A DNA stretch of 64,000 nucleotides, taken from assembly GCA_018398585.1 (NCBI GenBank), contig JAGTTD010000021.1, forward strand, positions 1,014,501 through 1,078,500, given 5' to 3'. Within the stretch, counting starts at the first letter, position 1; the number at the start of each line of letters is the position of its first letter. The position numbers were made by a program, and so were the translations under genes. Positions 1 through 10,300 of the stretch are shown in pieces. This DNA is from Simmondsia chinensis (taxonomy: Eukaryota; Streptophyta; Magnoliopsida; Caryophyllales; Simmondsiaceae). The notes below the pieces were generated by a model, which was not told the DNA's origin, did not search any database, and was given only the letters and a program-made list of their open reading frames with translations.

Positions 1-342
1 GACTTGGTTAATCGAACTGAACTAATCAATCACTGAAATGCCAATTAACTGATTTTAAATAGTGTGGTAGACGTTTATTGAATTTTCACTACTTTCATAA
101 GCGGGTACTGAATGATAAATTAAACAGTATTGTTAACCGATAATGAACACTTTTATTGTTGATTGAAAGATTTATTTTTTTTTAAAAAAAGAATATAAGA
201 AGTACAATGGTTAAATAAAAAGCGACAACTTTTAAAATTGTTTCAAATATATGACCCTTTACATAATGTTAAATTTGGGCTAGAGCTCCAACCGGTGACC
301 TGAGTCGACTCATGCCCAACCTAGGAGTCGAGAGTGTACAAA
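1..342. other. Unassigned AT-rich sequence
   Basis: I see no gene, RNA or transposon end here. Short open frames have no family resemblance. Confidence 0.4.
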
Positions 343-640
343 TTGTCAAGGAATCATCTTTTTCAAAAGTTTAAACTGATAGGTGAAGGCCTACGAATAG
401 TTTTATACTCTAACATGCATGCCCCCACGCAAATACCAATTGGGCTTCAAGTGTGAATAGCGCAGAGGCCCACCTCCTACCTTGTGCTTAAATTATTTTA
501 ACGTTGAAAGTGGGGGCTGTTAAGATTCGAACTCGTGACCTCTTAATCAACAAGGCTCTAATACCATGTCAATGAACCATGTTTCCCAAAAGCTTAAGCT
601 GATGGGTGAAAGCTCAAGAATAGTTTTATACTCTAATACA
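343..640 (-). mobile_element. TRIM-like miniature LTR element
   Basis: Two similar blocks of about 65 bp (near 345-410 and 575-640) share the motif aatagttttatactctaa and flank a short non-coding centre. Between them, near 547-561, the minus strand reads like a Met-tRNA primer site (catggtattagag). This is the layout of a terminal-repeat retrotransposon in miniature read on the minus strand. A related copy in the opposite orientation is at 58655-58942. The exact ends are uncertain. Confidence 0.5.
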
Positions 641-941
641 AACAGATTGGACTAGGTTGAACCCGTCTGTGCAACGGGATGAACAGGATCAAATCTGGGG
701 GAGAAATTTTTAAAGCTGGTTTGATCCATGATGTAATTCTAGGGCGGATCCGGTCAAATTGTGTCACGAGTCTAACTCAGGTAAAACCTACACGGGTCAA
801 CTCAGGTTAGATTCAGTATTTTCTAAGCAGGTCAAACTTGAGACCTTTTTTATTTTTAGCTTTTTTAATAATATTAAACACAGTACATAAATAAAAAAAT
901 ATCTCAATTTTATTAATAGCATCCAAAAATATAGAATATAA
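641..941. other. Unassigned repeat-like sequence
   Basis: Contains recurring gggtcaac/gtcaaact words like those in other degraded repeats of the window. No gene seen. Confidence 0.3.
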
Positions 942-953
942 TGATTACATAAA

Positions 954-1416
954 GAAGAAGAAGAGGAATTTGGTGAATCGGAGCAACCATGTCTCTGATG
1001 TGGGTCAAGTCGAGGAAACAGTCCAAGTTATAGAGATGGGAAAAAGATTAGGCTTGGGTTTTGAGAGTGTTGATCTGGCTTCGGTGAGTGCTATTCTATA
1101 TGGAAGGCTGTGATGGGTTTTTGTGGATTATAGGTGCCTTGCGTTCAGTTTTCGATTGTGTGTGTCCTAGTTTCAAGCAAGTTCCCGTGCTTCGGTTTGC
1201 TCCCTGTTCCCACTGTTTTGGCTGGGTTTTCTTATTTTCGTTGTTTTTGTGTGCTCGGGTTTGTGATGCATTTGTTTTTCCTGTTTTTGTTGTTCTTTCT
1301 GTTTTTTTGTTGTCTCTTGTTTCCACCGCTCTTGTTCGAGTGGCTTTAGATCTCGCTTTGTCTGGTGGCCTGCTTGTTGCGATTTGTCACTAATTATCAA
1401 AAAAAAAAAAAAAAAT
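954..1416 (+). mobile_element. Short LINE-type retroposon with poly(A) tail and 12-bp target duplication
   Basis: The block ends in a run of about 17 A (1399-1415). It is flanked by an exact 12-bp direct repeat tgattacataaa (942-953 and 1417-1428), the mark of target-primed insertion. The body has a short degraded reading frame near 1024-1110 (VIEMGKRLGLGFES) reminiscent of plant L1-type LINE protein, then T/G-rich untranslated-like sequence. It is probably a truncated or internally deleted L1-type copy. Confidence 0.7.
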
Positions 1417-1595
1417 TGATTACATAAATAAAATATTAAAAAATGATGATAGAATTTTGTAGTCAGCTTCTCTTAATCAACTCGCCTTCTTCATCAATTA
1501 TGATACTCAGTTTGCTTTCATGCCTATAGCTTTTCATGAAATTAGAGCTTGTGCAGTCCGCTTCCGTCGATCTTGAAACTCAAGAAGTTGTACCT

Positions 1596-1943
1596 TTTTT
1601 TTTTGGTAATTATCAGCAAAGCCGTAGTACATACCGGATCTCGACTAGGCGAGACCTCGAACATCCCGTAACCGAAGATGGGTACAAAAATCCAAATCAA
1701 AACGGGAAAAATCAGACACCAAAAACAAATAGGACAACATCACAAGAGAGGACCAGAAGCTAGCAAGGCACCCGTTGAAACCGAAGCAGGCACACACACA
1801 GCCACACCTCCCAGACACAGACGAACAACCTCAAGAGGGTGGAGAACAGGGATGGAATCCCCCCTCCCCTGCATCGCAAACAAGGTATCAGATATGGGGC
1901 AGGACAGGGAGGATACCGAGCCCACAACACACGGAAGGGAAAG
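1596..1943 (-). mobile_element. Second LINE-type retroposon, opposite orientation
   Basis: Starts with a T run on the plus strand (1596-1604), so the poly(A) tail is on the minus strand. It is flanked by an exact 12-bp direct repeat gaagttgtacct (1584-1595 and 1944-1955). The sequence before the tail (tgataattacc then A) resembles the end of the retroposon at 954-1416 (taattatc then A), so the two are probably the same family. Open frames inside it are not convincing genes. Confidence 0.7.
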
Positions 1944-1955
1944 GAAGTTGTACCT

Positions 1956-2399
1956 AAACATCTAATGCCGTAGAGTGCTTTGAAGCATGTAAACAAAGTG
2001 TTCACCATGATTGTTACGGTCATTGCCACCTCGGGATATCGCCAATGAGAGATATCCCGTGGTGGCTGATGACTTTGCTTAGGGCGATTAGTCCACTGCC
2101 TCGACGACCACCAGTTTCGTTATTTTTTTTTTTCATAAATTGAGACAAAATCGCTAAATAAGCTGGCCACTCTCTAAGCAAGGCCAGAGTCCGACCGCAA
2201 CAACACGGGAACCAAAAACAACCAAAACAAAGTTTGGTTATTGTTCAAGAATGGCGCGCAACCATCTGAGAAAATGGTACTATCAATCATCAATTTCTAA
2301 TTGGGTGATGGAAGCAATACTATTTTCTTTACAGTAATGACATGTCTTCTTTTCGAACTTTTCTTCGAACTCCTTTCGATAAAATTTTAGTGTGCTTCA
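1956..2399. other. Unassigned sequence
   Basis: No supportable gene. A T-run near 2130 and short repeat words suggest degraded transposon sequence. Confidence 0.3.
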
Positions 2400-2740
2400 A
2401 ACATCGCTCAGCACGGCTCATTTGCTAGACCGAGCTCAGCAATACGTGTTGAATCAAGCTTCGCTCACTACCAAGCAAGTTTTTTAAGTTATTATCGAGC
2501 TATTATCAAACCATTTTCGAGGAAGTACCAACTATTAATAAGTTCTTAGCAAGCGCTTAACAAGTGTTTAACGAGTTTTTATCAAGTCTCTTAATGAGCT
2601 CTCATTTGGCTTTTTTCGAACTGTTTGTGAACGTTAACAAGCTGAGCACCCCCTGTTTAAATTTGACTTGTTAAGCTTCGAGCATGCTCGAACTTAGTTC
2701 GGTAAGCTGCTGAGCCCCATAATGAACACAAATAAGCTCT
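2400..2740. repeat. AGCTCG-rich dispersed repeat, copy 1
   Basis: Dense in gagctc, gagcta, cgagc and similar words. It resembles blocks at 8515-8765, 32383-32825 and 60110-60660, two of which have a (g)ggtgtaaa end. These look like non-autonomous DNA transposons with simple internal sequence. Ends are approximate. Confidence 0.45.
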
Positions 2741-2978
2741 AATCGATTTTTAACATAAGTAGTTCATTGAATGTTTAGTATGTTTGCATCCCTAGTTACA
2801 GGTTAAGAGGCAAGTTAGGCCTGACTCAGGTGGTTTCAAGGAAATTTTCTTTCGGACCATGAATCTGACCGAATACAGTAGATAGGTCAACCTAGATGGA
2901 TCCACCCTAGTGGGATCATTTTAGTAAAACTGGGTCAGGTCGTAGGTTGATCGATCCGTTGACCACCATGAACTATAT

Positions 2979-3352
2979 AACAATAACATTCCTAGTGCCA
3001 CAAGGGCCCCGCTTGCGCGGGGTTTTGGGGGGTAGGATGTACGCAGCTTTACCCCATCAGGGTGAAGCCCCAACGAGAGACTGTTTTCGAGGATCTCCGG
3101 CCTGATAGTTGAAAAGTTGTAAAGTCCTGTAAAAAGAGCATGAAAGGGGTAAGTAGAAAGTATGTAGGGAGCATGTAAGGAGCTTGCAAGGGAGCATGTT
3201 GGGCCTAGGTGTCATTCGAGGCATGTATGTAAACAGACAAGTAATCATACAAGCAATATAAGCATATAATCAAATACTCATGTAAGCATGTACGCATGGG
3301 GACATAGGGACATAGCAGCCAAAGCAAAGGCAAAAGCAAACAACATATGGTG
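2979..3352 (-). mobile_element. RTE LINE 3' end (shared tail module)
   Basis: Minus-strand copy of the shared 3' module. On the plus strand it reads from an aacaataac tail through agtgccacaagg and the GC hairpin near 3006-3024. It continues past the module into purine-rich sequence like the LINE 3' region at 40740-40920. There is no 5S head. The 5' limit is uncertain. Confidence 0.65.
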
Positions 3353-3353
3353 C

Positions 3354-3471
3354 CTCGGAAAGGAAATGAGTCATATAACTTTTTTAATTTGCAATTTTGC
3401 CTGTAAGAGTTGAATCAACTGAGTATTCCACTTTCTCAGAGTTTTATCTCGGAAAGGAAATGAGTCATATA
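3354..3471. repeat. 24-bp exact direct repeat
   Basis: The same 24 bases, beginning ctcggaaaggaaatgag, occur at 3354-3377 and 3448-3471 with 70 bp between them. This could be a long target duplication around a small insertion, or a local duplication. Confidence 0.8.
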
Positions 3472-3571
3472 GTGTTTGTTTGGCTAAATTATTTGCGAAG
3501 TGCTATTCAAAATTTTGAAATAAATTTGAGTGAAATATAGAAATATTTTTAATAAAAAAATAGAAATTAAA

Positions 3572-3744
3572 TTTTTTTTTTTTTGTAACTAGAGATTGGG
3601 TTGTCCCAGCTAACCCTGGCCAATGAGAAAGCCCACAATCCCCACGAGCAAGTAAGTCATGAGCATATTTTCAGCGAGAATTGAACTCTTAACCCCTGAG
3701 TGATAACTACATTGGTAGGAGACGCCCTCTTGATGGGCAGAAGA
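3572..3744 (-). mobile_element. Possible tRNA-derived SINE
   Basis: The minus strand ends in a poly(A) run (plus-strand T run 3572-3584). About 90 bp upstream it has a box-B-like motif (gagttcaattctc). The size, near 170 bp, fits a SINE. No clean target duplication was found, so this is tentative. Confidence 0.45.
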
Positions 3745-3891
3745 AACTATTTCTTGTTTGTATATGAAGTGAAAAAATAATTTTTTTAACAGTAAAAGTA
3801 GAAATAAAATTAAAAAATTAATATAACAATGATTTTATTTTTAATTCGAACCATTAACCATAAAAAGTAATTTAAAAAATTTATAAAATAA

Positions 3892-4285
3892 GGTTTTTAC
3901 CAAAATCATCTAAATTTTTGGTGCAAAATTACCTAAATTTTTTAGTTTTACAACATCATATTTAAATTTTCTAAATTTTTTTAATGTTATACCTCAATGT
4001 TAACGCTGTTAGCATCCGTAACTTTTTTCTAATGCGACATTTAGAAAATACTTTTTAAATATTTAAAATATTTTATAATTATTTTAAATATAAGTTCCAA
4101 TTATTTATTTATTTTTTAAAAGTCATCGCATAAAAAACTAATGTATCTTGACGGCGTTAGAGATTAGCATTGAGGTGTGATATTGAAAAAATTTAGAATG
4201 CTTAGATGTGAAATTAAAAAAATAAAAAATTTAGATAATTTTTCAAAATTGTACTTAAAATTTAAATAATTTTTAGTAAAAAACC
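3892..4285. mobile_element. MULE-like MITE with long inverted ends
   Basis: The left end (from ggtttttaccaaaat) and the right end (ending agtaaaaaacc) are imperfect inverted complements over tens of bases. The interior carries inverted words such as cctcaatgttaac / gcattgaggtg. A related copy lies at 44085-44770. No coding capacity. Confidence 0.55.
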
Positions 4286-4618
4286 ATAAAAGAAGTTAAA
4301 CTACTTACTATTACCTTAACGTCTAGTGTATTAATTTTTTAGTCTATAAACTTTATGAAATAAATCTTTAGTCGAAAAAGTTACGTGTATTTAATGAAAT
4401 AGTCTAAATAACAATATAAAAGGAAAAAAGGGGTCTGATTTACTCCCTTGCACATCTCTATTTAGATCATTTTATTAACTGTATGTAACTTTTTGAATTA
4501 AAAAATTATTTCACAAATTTATATACTAAAAAAATTAATACATTAAACCTTAGAGTATTAATATATAATTTATCGTAAAAAATAATTACTTTACAACTTC
4601 CAAAACCAAGGATTCATT
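4286..4618. other. AT-rich spacer
   Basis: AT-rich DNA with no recognisable gene or complete transposon. Confidence 0.4.
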
Positions 4619-4906
4619 GTCGGTGATTGGTGTGGCTCTTTTACCGTTAACTCTTCGTTGGTTGCCGAAACCTTAGCCATTCGGGTTGCTTGTTCTCATG
4701 CTGCCTCTCATGGTTGGAAGGATGTCATCATTGAATCGAATTGTAAGCAAACCATTGAGTTTATTTCTAATGATGTCCCATCGCCGTGGGAATGTAATGC
4801 CGCTATTTCTGATATTAGAATGTTATCCTCGTTTAGATTATTTTGTAATTTTCTTTTCCACTGACCCCCAAGGTCATGGTATAGAATCGCCCATTTCATC
4901 GCTACT
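4619..4906 (+). pseudogene. LINE-type RNase H domain remnant, split by a SINE
   Basis: An open stretch at 4658-4864 encodes VAETLAIRVACSHAASHGWK, then a motif like VIIESNCKQ and PWECNAAISDI. These match the plant LINE/retroelement RNase H domain (RVT_3 type), including the ESD/ESN region. A frameshift follows, and the frame reading WYRIAHFIATQA runs into the retroposon starting at 4907. After that insertion, 5121-5160 resumes with a tail-like segment (WWQDCPPDIVF). It is non-functional: it lacks an upstream reverse transcriptase and has frame breaks. Confidence 0.6.
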
Positions 4907-5114
4907 CAGGCACTAATGCAACCGGATCCCATTAAAACTTTGAAATTAAGCGTGCTTGGGTGAGAGTAGTACCAGGATGGGTGAACTCCTGGTAAGTCAT
5001 CAGAAACAATCTCTCAGCAGGGTTACACTCTGAAGGGATAAGATTTTGTATATGCACCCCTCCCAGACCCCGCTTATATGGAAGCCCTTGAGACACTGGT
5101 CTGTTGTTATTATT
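4907..5114 (+). mobile_element. 5S-rRNA-headed SINE, copy C2
   Basis: The head (4907-5000) follows plant 5S rRNA closely: caggcactaatgca, then ggatcccatt, a degraded box A region, and gtgcttgggtgagagtag followed by aggatgggtga. It then joins a shortened shared tail containing cccagaccccgcttatatgg and gcccttgagacactggt before ttgttattattg. It sits inside a degraded RNase H remnant. No clear target duplication. Confidence 0.75.
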
Positions 5115-5517
5115 GCATGTTCTCACTATTGGTGGCAAGATTGCCCACCCGATATTGTATTCCTTGTTAACGGTAATCGTTTAGTAATGTAGTCTTAGCC
5201 CTCGGACTTCTTTGTGTTAAGAAAAAAATTATTTTCTGGGTAATTTTTCAAAATAACACATTTTGACATTTTTATTTTCAAAATAGCACGGAAAAATTCA
5301 AAATTATCAAAATAGCAAGCGATTGAAAAGTACCAAAACAGCACGCCCAGTCTGCATGGCATTACCACCTGAGCAAGGACATTTTGGTCCTTTTTTTTCA
5401 AAATTTTTAAAAAAGAAAAGTTTTATTTTTTTATTTACGGCTACAATAACTTTTCACCAAAATGTACAAAAAAAAAATGTTGAGTAAATTTTTAGTATTG
5501 TATTATATAGATACTGT

Positions 5518-6757
5518 TAGGGGTGGCAAATGTGTCGTATCGGGTTGGGTTCGTGTCGTGTCATACATAAGGGCTCTAGTAAAAGGGTCAACACGAACAC
5601 AACCCGTTTATTATGTGGGTTGAGCACCTCCAACCCTAACACAACCCAATTAATAGGTTACCCACTTAATTAAACGGTCATTATCGGGTCACTTGTAAAC
5701 CCACCAACCCGTCAATCCACCAACACGATAACGTGCCAAAAGCATATATTTACGACATATATTAAATGTGTATTATAATTAATGAAAATAAACCATGAAA
5801 ATAGGAACGACATATAACAATTGCTACTAAGGATGGCAATGGGGTGGGGCGAGTACGGGGGACGCCCTCCTCTATACCCGTACCCGCCACCCAAATTCTA
5901 TACCTGTACCCGCCCCATTACCCGCCCCTAATTGCTACAAGTATATCAACCTAAATCACAACAAGAGGAAACATATATAGGAGCCTAAAAATAGAGCTTT
6001 AGGCCTGCAAAATTAAAAACTAGGCTCCAATAATGCCAACAAAAATAACACATATTAACTAAGCAATAAAAAAAAGAAGTTTTTCCAACATAATTTCTCT
6101 TAAAAGCACAACAAAAAATCGCAATATCCTCTCACTGGGAGTCTTCTTCCAAAAGCTTTAAGATTCTTCAGAAGAAGAGCACTGAGCATTCATTGGCGGA
6201 TAAACAATTGTTGCATTCTTTTCTTCAACATTTGTTAACTTCATATTCACGAGGTGAGCAAAATAAATAAAATAAACAAGTTGAAGAGTCACTTCAAGAT
6301 TCAAGATAATTAAAAGTGACGGTTTGCTTTTCCTTGAAAATTGAAAGAAACTTACATTTTCAGGGTTTGTTTCTTCTTCATCATAACCTATACTAGGTAG
6401 TACTCTTATTAGGGTGGCTAATTGACCAAAAAAAAAAAAAAAAAAACCTAAGATGGTTAAAGAAAATATATGATGTGACTAATTGTAATCACATAAAACA
6501 ACTAAATTGAAGATAATTATGTCCATATGTAAACGGTAAATGAGTTTAACCCGCTATGAACACGACCTGTGTTAACCTGCAATTAATAGTGTTAGAAACT
6601 GGTTGACACGACCCAAACTCAATTTCAACCCAATTATCTAACAGGCTAAATGTGTCAACCCAAATTCAACCCGACACTAAAACCCTCAACCCGTACCCTC
6701 TAACTTCGTATCGTTTACATGTCGTGTTATCGTGTCGTGTTAAATATTGCCAGCCCT
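5518..6757. mobile_element. hAT-like non-autonomous element
   Basis: Ends are inverted complements (taggggtggcaa on the left, ttgccagccct on the right). They are flanked by agatactgt (5509-5517) and agatactat (6758-6766), an 8-9-bp duplication with one mismatch. Subterminal regions are full of gggttgggt / cgtgtcgtgt words. There is no transposase frame. It is inserted in the MULE-like element and carries a smaller hAT at 5828-5930. Confidence 0.7.
5828..5930. mobile_element. 103-bp hAT MITE nested in a hAT element
   Basis: The ends taaggatggcaatgggg and ccattacccgcccct are imperfect inverted repeats. Exact 8-bp duplications attgctac flank it (5820-5827 and 5931-5938). The GC-rich centre contains tacccgtacccgcc. 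It is far too small to code. Confidence 0.75.
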
Positions 6758-7302
6758 AGATACTATTATTTGATATGTCAAAATTTTAAAAATTTATCGT
6801 AAGGAAAAAAGTATATTTACTTTTATTATTGTTGTTATATATCTAAATTTATATGCTACACAAAAAATTTAGGCAATATTAAGTTTTTTTTAATATTTTG
6901 CTGAAAGAATGTTTCAACTATAATTTTTTTTTTTATTTTGAAAAAATAAAATGACCAAAATATCCTTACTTAGATGACAATAGCATACTTATTAGACGTA
7001 CTATTTTAATAATTTTTAATTTCTATGTACTATTTTAATAATTTTAAAATTTTACGTATTATTTTAAAAATAAAAATATTAAAATATGATATTTTAAAAA
7101 ATTACCCTCCTTTTATCTGTCTCTCCAACCCCTCTCTTCCAATCTGAAAATTCAAAAATTCGAATCCGATCAAAAAAAAAAAAAATTTCTGAAAAATTCA
7201 AATGTACATCACTCTCTCTCTCTCTTGCTTTTTGCAACGGTCACGAAATTACAATTAAAAGGAGACAGACAAGGGTTAGGTACCAAGCGAGCGGACCATT
7301 TG

Positions 7303-7311
7303 AAACCCTAA
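7303..7311 (+). promoter_or_regulatory. Telo-box (AAACCCTAA) upstream of the SAP/CCCH gene
   Basis: An exact AAACCCTAA lies 35 bp upstream of the start codon at 7346. This motif is common in 5' regions of plant genes expressed in growing tissue. A (CT)n tract at 7213-7226 is also upstream. Confidence 0.5.
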
Positions 7312-7345
7312 TTTTCCGAGGTGAAAGCTTTTGAAAGTTACTGCA

Positions 7346-10300
7346 ATGGCGGATGTCATCGAACATACACTTCTTGATGAAGAGGAGGATGGTGATTATA
7401 TTGATATAGAAGATTCCGATTCGGAAGAACTTGATTCTGATGATTCAGATGAAGATCCGACTTTCGATGTGTTTGAAGAGACGCATTCGAAGCTTTCGCA
7501 GTTATCAATTGAGAAAAAATCCAAATCTAGGTATAACTTGATTTATTAGTGTTTTTGATGCTTTATGAAGAGAAGTTTTCGTATATTGAACTGGTTGATC
7601 TATGATATCAGTAGTTAGGTTTTTGATATTGATTCAAACTTTTGAAATATATTAATCGCCAATTAATTAGGGATCCAGATTTAGGAAGAAATCCAAGTTT
7701 ATGTTATTCGATTGATTTTATAATATATGATATGTTGAATTCATGCAAATTTCTATCTATTGGTGCTCTGATCGTTCATTTTTGTGAAAAATTTTCCTCT
7801 GTAAGACTGAATTAGGCCTTGTTTGGTTAAGGAATTGAATTACTATGAAAAGTTGTATTTCTCATGATTTCAATTCCTATGTCGGCTTTTTAGTAAGTAA
7901 CTATACAGTGTTTGGTTGTAGGATCAGAAATAGAAAAAACAAATGAATTAGAACTTCCCTAAGGGACTAGATAAGTTACTTTTTAACGAACTTGAAAATT
8001 GCTAAGGAACTCACTTCCCAAGTTTTGCCAATTTCCTAGTACCAAACAAGAGGGCAAATGTTCACTTTCGATGAATTCTGATTTCTTCACTGGTTAGGTT
8101 TTGAGATACTGATTTGAACTTTTCCCCCCCATTATTATTGATAAGGCTATGCAGGAATGGTAAAGGAAAAGAAATGGATGAAGAAGATGAGGATTTAATG
8201 GATGTCAGTGAACCGAAGTTAAATGCTGAAGACATGCAGAGCTTCGAACAAGTTGAGAGAATGATTAATGGTGAATGTGCATTCATGTCTTGAAGACTCC
8301 TATGCTAATTTGTTTCTCACATTGAAAAAAAGAATGGGGAAAAGAAAATCATATTTTAAGCTTTCTTTATTTCTACTTTCAGTTGCACAAATTTATACAA
8401 TGATATTGATTTTCTAAGTAAGATAACAAAAATTATGAACAGAAGAGGACTAGTGTTAAAATCTTTTGAATAAAAATATTGTTGGAAGCAAAATGTCTAA
8501 TCTCTGGGTTTAAATGAGTCGAGGCTAGTGAGCCGGCTCTTCATGAAGCTTGAAATGGTGCATTTCGAGCTTAAGCTGAGGCAAGCTAGCTTGCATAGCT
8601 TAACAAGTCGAGCTTGAGTCTAGTGAAGTTTAAGCTTATAGGCTCAGGACTGTAATGAATTTAAATGAGCTAATTTTGATATAATTTATGAGCTTAAATG
8701 TGTCCAATCTAACTAAGTTTGAGTCTAAACCAGAGCCCTCGAGCTTGGCTTTTTTACACCCTTATCTCTACCAAATAGAGCCTAAATCTCATATTTTTCA
8801 TCATTTGCACTATACCTACGCAATTGGAATTTAGATCTAATGACTTGGGAATATATTTGCCACGTAACCGTAGCTTAGATCTTGGCCTTATTGTAATGAG
8901 AGATGTATTAGGGTGGGTCCGTCTTAGGAGATGCCTCTCTAATGCTTCTTTTCTTGAAAGTGTAAAAAAAATATCTATTACATTCTAAGGCTCCGTTTGT
9001 TTAGGGGGAAAACCACATTCTAGGAAGTGGTTTTCCCCTTTTCTGTTGTTTGGCACAAGATTGGTTTTCCGTCAAATGGGGGAAAATGACTTCTCTTTTA
9101 AAAGAAGGGAAGTCATCATTCTAAATGATCTAGAAACATGATTCCGTTAATATATAAGTATTTTCATTAGATTTTTTCTAAAAAATGCTAACATGGCATA
9201 TGATTTCGGTCATATTTAGGTAGTTTTTACATCAATATACGATGAACTTTTTATCGTAATTTGCTAAAAGTATTGATATGACTTGTAAATATTATTGTAA
9301 TTATGTATTATATTAGCACTTTTATATTCGGTCATTCTTACAAAAATTCATCAAATTTTGATGTATGGTACTCGAGTGATTAAATATTCAACTTCAGAGT
9401 ACGTTATTATATACATTCAAATGTCATGATATGTAATAAATGCTAAAACCTCAGGGTATGTTAGTAATAATTCTACAACCACACAGAGTCTAAATAATTT
9501 CAAATATATTGTAGTGCTGCGTATATTGTCCTATAACTAAGTAGAAGATGATTGGTAAAAGATAATTTCTTTCAAATAAGCAAGGAATATCGAAATGTGA
9601 AAACATGTTTTCCGTTGAAACAAACAACGGAAAACCTCAACGGGAATAGGATTTTCCAAAGGAAAACGTTTTCCGTGGGAAAACTACTTCCGTTGAAATG
9701 AACGGAGCCTAAAAGTTGTTTGCTGATGGCAGCTGGGCAGGTAGAGAAACTAAAAGTGGAGCAATGTAAAGTGTATTTGAGGAAACATGGGCTGAGGTTA
9801 ACGGGAAAGAAGGAGATGCTCATTCAGAGAATTAGGGAGCATCTAGAGTATGTTCTCGTACAAAATATTCTCGTAAAAATTACGTTAAAAACAATGATCT
9901 TTTTGTGTATTAAAGTTCTGTTTGTTCTCAATGATAAGGATTCTGGAGAACGGCGGAGAGAAGAAATACCCGCCCTCTAGCTTTGTATTAAATTGTAAAG
10001 GTATGCACCTTTATTTCCTTCACTAGAGTTGTTTATCCATGGTTTTTATTTCAGAGTCTTACAAGTTAACTTTAGGTCTTAGATTCTACTAAACATGAGA
10101 CCATGAAAACACTACAGAGGATGTCCTTGGTTCAAATCTTCACCTCCGGCTATTCGAATGTTTTGGGATTTTGTGCTGAAAAAGTTTGCGTGCGCACATA
10201 TATTAACTTCCTAATGGTTGTGCCAGTTTTGTTTGTTGTAAATGTCAAAAAATCAATGCCCAATTCTTGAAATTTTCCTACACACTTTGTATAGGATGAG

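Larger units (their letters stand above)
5238..7107. mobile_element. Long-inverted-repeat MULE-like element hosting two nested hAT elements
   Basis: Left arm (5238 to about 5390) and right arm (about 6945-7107) are imperfect inverted complements of roughly 150 bp. Both start or end with gggtaattttt and both contain repeated 'caaaatagcac'-type words and a 'gacattttggtc' motif. The sequence between the arms is the hAT element at 5518-6757, so the arms were once adjacent around a short centre. No transposase gene is visible. Confidence 0.6.

Noticed and set aside
1088..1393. Plus-strand frame of 101 codons
   Set aside because: It is T-rich untranslated-like sequence inside a retroposon, with open frames on both strands.
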